NCBI GenBank assembly: GCA_014529385.2
Contig: CM043955.1
Coordinates: forward strand, 151,700,140 to 151,764,139
Reading direction: 5' to 3'
DNA from: Adiantum capillus-veneris
Lineage: Eukaryota; Streptophyta; Polypodiopsida; Polypodiales; Pteridaceae
DNA: 64,000 nt
Below are positions 55,801-64,000 of this stretch, piece by piece; within the stretch, counting starts at the first letter, position 1; each line of letters starts with the position of its first letter. The notes below the pieces were generated by a model that saw only the letters and a list, made by a program, of their open reading frames with translations, was not told the DNA's origin and did not search any database. Made by a program: the position numbers and the translations under genes.

Positions 55801-56871
55801 TCCAACACCTAAGATCTCACATGTCTGCCCATTGCCTAGCCGAACATGATCTTTAGTGGTCACATAAGAAGTAAACCACTCCTTGTTTGGAGACACATGA
55901 AGTGATGCCCCTGAGTCTATAATCCAGTCACTTAGTGCATTTCCATCAGATGCTGTAAGAAGAGCTGAGTCCATTGTATTCTTCAAGAAGTAGATGTCTC
56001 TTGACACTAGACTTTCATCCTCTGCAACAGTGTTTGTCACATTTATTTCTTGAATCTTCACTGAGGACTTGTTCTTCTCACCATGGTCTTCAGCTTTCTC
56101 TTTGCCTTTTTCTGCTTTCCATTCTCTGCAGTCTCTTTTCATGTGACCCTTCTTGCCACAATGGTAGCATTCTATGTCACTCTTGCCTTTAGCACTGCGG
56201 GACTTGCTACGAGAGTGATTCCTCTTTCCACCTTTGTACTTTTCTTTGGTCCTTCCCCTGACAACTAAGGCTGTTCCTTTGCCTTTGTCCATTGTCTTTC
56301 TATTGGTTTCTTCAGTAAGCAGACTTCCTTCTACACTTGCTATGTTCAAACCATCTGGAGGTGCAGAATTACTCAAAGCTGTGCGAAAAGTGTCCCAACT
56401 TTCCGGCAATGTGATCAACAATAACATAGCTCTAACAGGTTCATCAAACTTGACACCTTGAGCTGACAACTGACTATAGATTGTGTTGAATTCATTCAGA
56501 TGATTGGACATAGGTGTCCCTTCTTTCATCTTCAAGTCAACAAGCTTCTTAAGTCAGTATACATGTGAAGCTGCACTCTGCTTCTCATAAAGATCACTCA
56601 GCTTTAACCATGCTTGACAAGCCGACATCTTGTCTGCTACATTGAAGTAAACGCTTTCTGCCAAAGTCATCATAATGGTAGAAAGTGCCAATTCATCCAT
56701 TTCGCTCCATTCATCTTCGTCCATATCTTCTGGTTTTATCCCCTTGAGCTTTATAGGTTTTATCTGCTTCTGTTGTACCAACACGTGCCAAATCTGCTGC
56801 TTCCACAATGGGAAATTGGTTCCATCCAGCTTCTTGATATTGTAAAGAGCACTGTCCTGTGATCCAGCCAT
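52891..56871 (-). pseudogene. Copia-B2 gag-pol polyprotein with three nonsense codons
   Basis: One frame of 1,327 codons from ATG 56871. Residues about 1-290 are gag, with the zinc knuckle CYHCGKKGHMKRDC at 235-248; the protease active site DSGASLHVSP is near 319; integrase follows (HSRLGHMSKKG; FYEHCLYGKQ, where the first zinc Cys is Tyr; FIDDYSRK; RTDNGGEY; GVAERMNRT); reverse transcriptase has MDVKTAFLHGDLD and YVDD at 1018-1021; RNase H ends the frame (TTEAEYVAASEACKES, NPTDLLTKGLP). Stops are at about 56,551 (TGA for Trp), 54,998 (TAG after SNA) and 54,885 (TGA). There is no frameshift. The polyprotein would be cut by its own protease. Confidence 0.95.
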
Positions 56872-57955
56872 AGCTACGCTTCACAGTAGTTTACTTTCCT
56901 GGGAAAAATTCTGCAGAGTTTCCCCTGTAAACTGACCTCTGAACCAATATCAACCTGTCAAATGAACCAAGAAAGCTTCAGATTTTGAATAAATTTCGGC
57001 AGAGTCTCCTTTGTAAAATGGCTCTGGTGTACTCAAAAAACAGACCAAAAAACAGCTCAAAAACACTGTCTCTCTGACACTGTAAGCTGTGGGTAAACCT
57101 GTCCTGCACCTGTACTGTCTTTGATTGTCCTGTCACTATCCTGTAAGCATAGACTGCAACAATGCCTCAACGGCAGTAAAGCAAAGATGCAATCCCAACT
57201 GTCTAACTCACAGTGAATACATCCTAGCTGCCTATCTAAGGGTGCTCGAGGGATCGCTCCAAGACCTGTATCACCGAAATGATCTCAACATTCGAGAATC
57301 CCCCAGCTCAATAAAACCTCACTCGACCCTCAACAAAGGCTGCAGTAAATCTGACAGTATATAGACTTCCCACAATGTCATACATCCACAAATTTCCCAC
57401 TGTATACTGTAACCGCTGCGGCGGTTGTTTGCTGCGTGACTCACAGCCAGCAAACCCTCAACAGACATACATTATCTCTGACAATACATCCCATGTGGAA
57501 GTACCTGCAATGTTAGGATGAAATCTGGAATATCAAGCAGCAAACACAAGCTACCTGATGAACTGGTGGATGTCGCCTACAGTCTGTGTGTAGGTGCGCC
57601 CGTGTCGTATGTGACACGCCTCCAAGAACTGTGAGCCGTCCTTCGATGTGTAGACAGCCACAAATCAACACTCTGGGAGTGTCGATATCCTCAAAACCTG
57701 CAGTCGTAAGCCGAAAACCCCAAATTTGCAGAGTCGGATCTGCACCCGTCGAGACCACGTAGTCGAAAATGGCCTGCGCAGACCTTTGTTGAAGCCGAAC
57801 GGTGGCCGAGATGACCTCAGAATGAAATTCTGACAACACCAAGCCCTTCGAGCTCCCCCATGAGAGTTGGGGCCGCGTCTTTGCCTGTCGAATTTCACTC
57901 CAATCTGAGTTGGTGACTCTAGCCTCCTGCAGTGCTGCCCCGAGCCTCGATCTGA
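56872..57955 (-). other. Copia-B2 5' leader
   Basis: About 1.08 kb between primer-binding site and gag, nearly the same as in Copia-B1. It contains the twin hairpin (57411-57455), two GGCAGAGT-type motifs near gag (about 56,910 and 56,997), and a 109-residue frame at 57,513-57,842 with the same length as that of Copia-B1. Confidence 0.75.
57411..57455 (-). ncRNA. Conserved twin RNA hairpin in the Copia-B2 leader
   Basis: AACCGC/GCGGTT (57411-57426) and GTTTGCTG/CAGCAAAC (57427-57455), identical to Copia-B1. Confidence 0.6.
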
Positions 57956-57969
57956 GCTCTGATACCAGT
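57956..57969 (-). promoter_or_regulatory. Copia-B2 primer-binding site
   Basis: Minus strand TGGTATCAGAGC directly inside the 5' LTR. Confidence 0.9.
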
Positions 57970-58161
57970 TGAAGGAGTACGAGCGGAAGTGCGACGCGAG
58001 AGAGAGTTCGAGAAGAAGAGCACGACGATATGGTGAACTCGCTCTACTGTAATGTGTAGAGCATAGTGAGTTCTTATTAGGTTTTTACAAAAGAATATGT
58101 GTACATGCCTGGCGGCCCGCCCACTTACCTGGGCGACCACATTGGGCTTTATACCCTAACA
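57970..58161 (-). repeat. Copia-B2 5' LTR
   Basis: 192 bp partner of 52610-52801, followed by CATTC at 58162-58166. Confidence 0.95.
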
Positions 58162-59130
58162 CATTCCCATCATACTTTGGTCGGTAATAGCACTCATTGG
58201 TCTCATAGTTGATCCATTTACCCTTGATTGCACACCATTTCTGCGGCCTAATTGGTTGTCCCTGTTGAGGTACCCCTTGTCCTGGTCCCCTCATAGGTGT
58301 TTTTTGCATGTTATTCATTTCATTCATCCTTTTGAGCATGTCTTCTATGGCTGTTAGTGGTGCTGCAGTAGCCGTTTCCACTTGTGCTAGTTTGGTGGAT
58401 GTTGTTTTCTCACTTAGATTATCCTTAGAGATATCTTCTTCATTGAGAATATCACAATTGTCTCCTAAGTCAATAGCATTTGACAAACACTCTTCTAGGG
58501 TCATATGCTTCTTGCTATACAATATAGCATGAAGTTCTTTGTTTAGCAGTCCCTCTAGAAACGATGATACTAGTCTTTCTTGTACAAATATCTCTAATTT
58601 TGGGCATCTTTCAATGCATTGTTTCATTCTAGTTGCACAATCCCTAGCAGACTCACCTTGTTTCTATTTGAAGCTATAGATTTGAGCTACAGTATTATGC
58701 TTGATCCCTGTTTTGAACTTATGTCTACAAATCCTTGAGCTAATGTATTTAAGTCCATGATTGACCTTGGTGGAATGTTTTGGAACCATGTCAGTTCTTT
58801 TCCTTCTAATGTCATTCCAAATCCCTCGAATTGAGTATGGAAATCAAATATGCACTATGCTCTTAGCACTTGTTTGAAGCTTGCTAAGTGGTCATATGGA
58901 TCCTTAGATCCACTCTATGTTCTGACCCATTTTTGAAAATCAACTGGTCTGACATGTCTATTTGGTTCAACTCTCGGTCTCCTGGCAGTTGGTTCTGTTC
59001 TGAGTCCTTCAAGCCAGTCTGTTGGAAATAGTGACCCATGTAGCCCTAGACTGGCTTAAGTGTCACCCGGTTTTCTTCGTGATGAGGTAGTTTTGGGTTT
59101 TTTAACATTACTCTCAAAAGAACTCTCTCA
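58162..59130 (-). pseudogene. Gypsy-C gag, capsid region
   Basis: On the minus strand the frame from 58627 encodes MKQCIERCPKLEIFVQERLV, SSFLEGLLNKELHAILYSKK and TLEECLSNAIDLGDN, the capsid C-terminal half of a Tat/Athila-like gag, then a Thr/Pro/Gln-rich linker up to the Copia-B2 insertion. Upstream, from about 58,640 to 58,920, GFGMTLEGKELTWFQNIPPR and DLNTLAQGFVDI (capsid N-terminal half) are in other frames. Stops and frame changes near 58,670 and 58,900 break the gene. Confidence 0.75.
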
Positions 59131-59134
59131 GAGT

Positions 59135-59900
59135 TCATCTCTTGGAATAGTTTCTGGTCCTTGGCCCAATATCCAATTCCTTATGGGAATACCCTTGGTA
59201 TTTGGTTTGTTCCACCTCCTCATGACTCATCATAACAAAGTTATTGTTATAACAATCCCTAAATAGATAGGTTGGTAGATTTGCTGATCCCTTATCTTTG
59301 ATTTTGAAGATATAGATGATCTTCATGGGTGTTAACTGTCCTGATTTGGCATGAGAAGTCCATAATAGATCTTTGACGTTTCTATCCTCCCAACAATAGA
59401 CTCCGATCCTAAGATTATCCGTGCTAAGCCATTTCAAAGGCTTCAAATCAACTCGATTCTATCCCTTGAATTCTAAAGTCGGTGGTCCTTCTTTTGCTAC
59501 CATATCTAAAATTATGGTATTTACTTCTAACCCCCATTTGTCTATCACGTTGTAAATACTGAGTTTCGTTGCTTTCCATGTATATTTTTCCTTGTTTGTT
59601 TGCCCTGATTTCCTCTTCAAACTCTATGCCATGGTCATCAATGCAAATAACATACTCTTCATTATGGAGATTAGTCTTATAAAAAGTGAGTATGTGCTTA
59701 TATCGCACTGTTGTTCTGATTTCTGAATGAGTTGAATAGGAAGACATTTCAGATGTTGATTCTAAAAAAGTGTCTGAGACTTCTTCAAAGATAGTGTCCA
59801 AGTGATCTCCTTGATACACACTCTCTTTAGTGAATACTCTAATAGCGGTCTCTCCAAATATGCCTTGATTTGCTAGTATACGACCAGATCTCAGGTTCAT
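59135..59900 (-). pseudogene. Gypsy-C gag N-terminal extension
   Basis: Two frames: 59,448-59,900 starts MNLRSGRILANQGIFGETAI, a Arg-Ser-Gly-Arg start usual for plant gypsy gag, and is acidic in its middle; 59,135-59,446 continues with KPLKWLSTDNLRIGVYCWED. A stop separates them at about 59,447. No domain beyond the start motif is recognised. Assignment rests on position just downstream of the leader and upstream of capsid. Confidence 0.5.
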
Positions 59901-61941
59901 ATAGACTTGTGAAGCTTTGGATAGAGTACTTACCGTCGGATTGACTTGTTATCAGCTTCTTCCACTTGACTTGATTGCAACTTCTGTCAAGCTTTCAATT
60001 CCTTGTCTGAAACCGGATTCTTGTATTAGTTTTAATAAAGTTAGCTATTCTTTCACAAAGACTGTACAATTTTTGCTAAATATTGTGAATGGTCTATGTG
60101 TATCACTTCAATTTGAGCTAAGTGAGTCAGTCCTTGAGACTTTCAAATTCTACTTTTGCAAAAAGCCCAAGGACTAATCTGCAACCTGGAAACTAAGTAA
60201 ACATGTACCAATTTGGATCCAATTGAACCCAAAATTTCTTGGTGACCTTGTATTATGTTGGTATAACACTATACAAGCTCAAAAATCAAAAAGTCCGTCT
60301 CTGTGTATCAAAAGTAAATAATCACGATTATTTACTTTTCTTAGTTTTTTATACTTTTTGGCTTGTTTTGCCAGTACTCAACTTGTTAAGTTCTCTGGAC
60401 AAGTTTCACTAAGTTTGAATAAAATTTGTCCAAGTTATCAATTATTTCTTGTCCGCCGCAGACTTATTTTTTGAGTATCTGGCTTAAGTCTCACTTTTGT
60501 GATCCAAATTTCACCAAATTTGATTTGTGTGGTCTACTTGATATACTTGACCTTGTGATATACTCAAATGTGCAAATATGTCCAATTTTATAGCAGATAT
60601 AAATAATTACAATTATTTACTCCTGCTATTTTTATGCAAGTTTTTGCCACAATCTTGACACATATTGATACATATTGGTTAATCAGCTTAACTTAAGCTT
60701 AACTTAAGCTTGATTTTTGCCACAATCTTGACACATATTGGTTAATCAGCTTAACTTAAGCTCTCTAGCCAAGTTTCATCAAGTTTGGATAATTCCTGTT
60801 CAGTTGGTCAACAGTTTTGTGTCTGCAGACTAACTTTGCAAATTTGGCCACAATTTTCACTTCAATGATCCAAATCTTGCCAAATTTGATTTGTGGGCTT
60901 AATATAACATGCTAAAACTAGTGGTATGCTGGTTTGTTTTTTCAAAAAAGTTGAGAAATAGGACAAAAGTAAATAATTATGATTATTTACTTCTGGAAAA
61001 TTTTTGCATCTTTTTGGTCAACTGAGCATGTACACTTGTTTATCACATCAATATAAGCCTATGAGTCAATTTTCACTAAGTTTGAACTAATTTTTCCCAA
61101 TTTTCACTCAAGTTCTCGACAAATTTTTACCAAGTTTTGGGTCAGTTTGGTGATCCAAATTCTACGGGCCTTTACAAAAAATGTTTGTACACATGCATAG
61201 AGTCTCTGGTATCAATGTTGGTCACTTTTGAGCTGAAAGTAAATAATTGTGATTATTTACTTTAGGCCTAAAATGAGCACTTTTTTCAATTTTTTCATTG
61301 GACAATCTTTTTATGAGCTATTTTAAGCCTCTAAGTCAAGTCAAAACTTAATTTGGCCTAAAATTTCAAAAAAAGGTAAATAATCTGAGTTTTTGCAAAC
61401 TCTTGAAGTTTTACCTTGAATGCGTTCTTAAGCCTACCCTCTTGTTCATACAACTTTTAAAGCATACTCTCCAGCCCGATTCAATGGTGGACAGTCTTTT
61501 GGTGCTATTTCTAACAATAGACTTGAAATTCTACAGCTTCACATAAATAACTCACAATTGATTCTTTTGGGTCCAACAATGTTCTGAGATCCCACCTCGG
61601 ATTCTACTTACCCTAGTCCTAGGTTCTACTGCAATGGCGTTGCGAAGAGTGTCCACAAACACTCCTTTTCTTGTTTTTTATGGTTTTTTGAGCCTTGATC
61701 TTAAGACTTGTCTCGTCCCTCAATCATTCTCAAAATCCTAATCTCATCGTACAATCCTACAATCCTAAAGGTACTTAGCAAGTACAACCTACTTCCAAGC
61801 TATCTCTACACATCAAAAGACAACAATATTAAGCTATGCGGTTTTAAAAAGAAAGTTTTGACTCTAGGTGATCCTAGAGGAAGTTAAAAGATAACTTCAA
61901 AAGACGCTCGTGTTTTTCCCTAGTTTAGGTCTCTTCGTTCC
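59901..61941 (-). other. Gypsy-C 5' leader with repeated palindromes
   Basis: About 2 kb of untranslated DNA. Four AT-rich palindromes of the form GTAAATAAT...ATTATTTAC occur at 60310-60339, 60591-60628, 60964-60993 and 61235-61263, with a half-palindrome at about 61,376. Between them are diverged repeats of CAAGTTTCACTAAGTTTGAAT- and GATCCAAATTTCACCAAATT-like sequence, so the leader is a degenerate tandem array with a unit of roughly 270-370 bp. A direct duplication of about 72 bp also lies at 60,642-60,760. Confidence 0.75.
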
Positions 61942-61961
61942 CCACCGGCAGCGGCGCCAAA
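61942..61961 (-). promoter_or_regulatory. Gypsy-C primer-binding site
   Basis: The minus strand reads TTTGGCGCCGCTGCCGG directly after an LTR end CCGTCCCACA. TTTGGCGCCG followed by CTGCCGG is the typical start of plant Tat/Athila internal domains. Confidence 0.85.
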
Positions 61962-62700
61962 TGTGGGACGGGTGTCTAACCTCACTCCTATCTTATTGCA
62001 GACATAACGAGAACCACGAATATAATTGTCAATCCATGGGACGAAGCTGACTCAACTAGTGCATAGAGGCTACAAGAGGTTGTCAATCTCTTGGAAAACA
62101 ACTCACATCTAACTCAGGCTACACTCAAATGACAGAAATCGCCAAAAGCTAATAGCTCATCAATAAACAAATCACATCCGTTACAGCATCAAACGACATC
62201 CAAATGTTATGAAACTTCTAGGGCATGTTTATAAGACCTAAGCACACATGCTTATGGTCTCAAATCTCACTTTAGGTCAAGTGAAAAAATTACGGTTATT
62301 AACGGTAGTGAGTTTTTGACCTAGTTGTTTTCGACCCAGAATGCATCTAAATGTGTAGCAATGGTGCCCCAATACCCCACCTATACTTAGTTTATGATTT
62401 TCAAGATTAAATTCCTACTTATGATGAAATTAGGCCGTGGGTCGGTGACGCCAAAAGCTACGGATTATTATGAAATGCTTACGTCAATGCGTAGAGCTAT
62501 TACCTGCGGTTGCAACACAACAAACGACACTACAATGTGACAACCGAGAAGGGAGTAGGAAGCGCGATAAGGAGAGAAGTGAGCGTCGTTAGCTCACACT
62601 GTGTTTCTATTATCCAAAACTTATAAAATATTTACAAAAATTGGCTTTTATACCTTAGCCAAGGTTTTTGTGGTCAAAACTGATAATCTGGGAGCTCTAA
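61962..62700 (-). repeat. Gypsy-C 5' LTR (right end undetermined)
   Basis: Ends in ...CCGTCCCACA at 61962 on the minus strand. A TATTTTATAAG box lies at about 62,620-62,632 and would place a transcription start near 62,590, giving an R-U5 of about 600 bp. I could not find the LTR start; 62,700 is only a placeholder. Confidence 0.5.
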
Positions 62701-63213
62701 CTAAAGACGGATTGATACAATCTAGAAGCTTGTAGCCCCGGCTCATCAATTACACTATTTATCTAAAAAGTAGGGGTTACAACATTCCCGATTCATCAAA
62801 ATAATAAGTGTTTTTACAATAAGAGCTCCGAAAAATGTTATCTGAGTTAGCTTGTTGCTAACAGCGGATAGTAGCCAAGCCATCCTAAAATATCAAGATA
62901 GATGCTATTGGTAATATACAGCTCTAAGTTTTGATGGGCTATTAGATGAGGTACCAAAGTTCCTCCTCATTTGGTTCTAGCTTTTGACAAGTACCCAAGT
63001 GAGAAACTTCTAGCATTGTGAGTTGAAGGTCTATTGGTATGTAGCAAACAATACCTAGACCTCTGTAAATCTTCGGAATGATTACTACCTTCCTCGGCCT
63101 CAAAGCATATTTTCATAAGAGGTAGAATCTCTCACCTTGAAACTATGTACATGGCTGCATAATAACAAATTCAAACCTATTAACATTATACATAACCCAA
63201 GTAAGAGGCAAAA
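62701..63213. other. Undetermined, possibly rest of the Gypsy-C LTR
   Basis: No gene seen. Possible exon signals on the minus strand (TTATGCAG acceptor at about 63,155) are noted with the next entry. Confidence 0.3.
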
Positions 63214-63935
63214 TTAACAAAAAATGATATGATGTACCTGAGAGTCATCTAGAGAATGAATAAAATGTTTTACAACACTCTTATCTTCAATTTTGAAGTT
63301 ACAAATGTCCTTTTTATTAGGAGAGATCCTAGTCTCCGATGACCAGAAGGCATAGACTATATTCCTTGCTATAGAATTTACATGGGTCCCACGATGAAGT
63401 GATCTTTGATAGGCAAACAATGGTAACACTTCATCCTCATCTTTCATGTGTAGTCGAGAAGTTGCTAGTGCAATGTTCCTACAATGATGAACACCTAATA
63501 GTATTGCAATTTTAGATTGATTCCCTACTGAGCCACCTGTACTATTTAAAACCATGCTCAAATAGGTTTTCTTGGTGAAAAGTTCGTTCATAGAAGGAGG
63601 GACCTTGAGGTGTGTAAGTGTATTATGGATGCCAAACACAAGACCGAATTCAACATCGGTGACCTGGAGCTTTGAAAATGTATTATGTTGGAGTAGTTCT
63701 TGGAAGATCTCCTTTTGCTCGCTAGCCAAAAGACCTCGTGTTTGGTTGCGCCAACATTGGCCACTACTCAGCAAATATTCTTCCTTGACCTGCATGTTGA
63801 AACTCTCCCAATGATGTTGGAAACCCTTTCCTTGCTTCTTTGTTGACGCTTCTTTGCATCCCAATAAGTTCTCATGTAAGCAAGGTTTGCAAGAGATGAA
63901 GTGGATGGAATGCTCATGGTTGGAGTAGTATCCAT
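63214..63935 (-). CDS. Possible exons of an unidentified gene
   Basis: A 216-residue minus-strand frame (63,214-63,864) has even protein-like composition, with GLVFGIHNTLTHLKVPPSMN and YQRSLHRGTHVNSIARNIVY as typical pieces. It reaches a good splice donor, CTCTCAG/GTACATC, near 63,241, so the last few residues may be intronic. An overlapping frame from ATG 63935 (residues SSLANLAYMRTYWDAKKRQQ) is in a different phase and stops after 55 codons; a frameshift or a splice could join the two. I recognise no domain, and the gene would extend past the window end or upstream. Confidence 0.4.
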
Positions 63936-64000
63936 TTCGTGTTCAGTTGTTGGCTTGTAGGCATTAAGAGACGGGAAGCTCTCTAAAATTGATATCTACA

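Larger units (their letters stand above)
52610..58161 (-). mobile_element. Copia-B2: full-length Ty1/copia retrotransposon (5,552 bp)
   Basis: Two 192-bp LTRs (52610-52801 and 57970-58161) with TG...CA ends differ at about 6 positions by eye. CATTC is duplicated at both sides and the target is Gypsy-C gag. All parts of a copia element are present in order on the minus strand. It is the best reference for Copia-B1, which shares its LTRs and leader. Confidence 0.96.
46789..62700 (-). mobile_element. Gypsy-C: mosaic Ty3/gypsy element, broken by Copia-B2
   Basis: Minus-strand gypsy genes run from a primer-binding site at 61,942-61,960 through a 2-kb leader, gag (59,900-51,977, interrupted by Copia-B2), protease, reverse transcriptase, RNase H and integrase zinc domain. 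Downstream (47,560 and below) the order becomes irregular, with a second integrase zinc region and a second protease-like segment, so at least two elements are joined. No 3' LTR is recognisable. Nearly every domain is frameshifted. The left end and the extent of the 5' LTR are uncertain. Confidence 0.75.

Noticed and set aside
61235-61263. Intrinsic terminator-like hairpins in 60.3-61.3 kb
   Set aside because: This is eukaryotic DNA and the hairpins lie in a retroelement leader, so bacterial termination is not relevant.

Overview
The window looks like nuclear DNA of a land plant with a large, repeat-dominated genome: plant-type Ty1/copia and Ty3/gypsy LTR retrotransposons with plant primer-binding sites (complements of TGGTATCAGAGC and TTTGGCGCCG), long GA/TC and GT/AT microsatellites, and almost no intact host gene. 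A piggyBac-type DNA transposon, unusual for seed plants as far as I know, makes me lean to a seed-free lineage such as a fern; this is inference.

Layout. 1-5.4 kb: a probable copia 3' LTR followed by a short tandem array, simple repeats and a dispersed repeat. 5.5-11.4 kb: a decayed plus-strand gypsy element (Gypsy-A), its 3' LTR carrying 76-bp tandem repeats. 11.4-32 kb: a deep nest. A minus-strand copia relic (Copia-A) is split by a solo LTR related to Gypsy-A (12,430-30,962, target duplication AAGTG). The solo LTR is split by Copia-B1 (13,444-30,374, TTCTA). Copia-B1 is split twice, only 14 bp apart: by a piggyBac element (15,256-20,919, TTAA) and by a gag-only LTR element with 2.66-kb LTRs (Gypsy-B, 20,938-28,777, CTGT). 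32-39 kb: dispersed repeats and a broken multi-exon gene with a SWIM-like zinc finger. 39.5-45.1 kb: Copia-C, inserted in a GA microsatellite. 46.7-62 kb: a mosaic minus-strand gypsy element (Gypsy-C) interrupted in gag by Copia-B2 (52,610-58,161, CATTC). 63.2-64 kb: a possible exon of an unknown gene.

No retroelement here is intact. Copia-C and Copia-B2 keep one uninterrupted gag-pol reading frame apart from 4 and 3 nonsense codons. Copia-B1 lost integrase core and reverse transcriptase by deletion. The piggyBac transposase has one frameshift and one nonsense codon. By-eye LTR comparison suggests Gypsy-B is the youngest insertion (about 20 substitutions in 2,658 bp), consistent with its place in the nest.

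Most interesting signals: the piggyBac element with precise termini in a plant; twin hairpins in the copia leaders whose stems show compensatory changes between subfamilies; a regularly spaced series of AT-rich palindromes in the Gypsy-C leader; and an unexplained second reading frame in the non-autonomous Gypsy-B.
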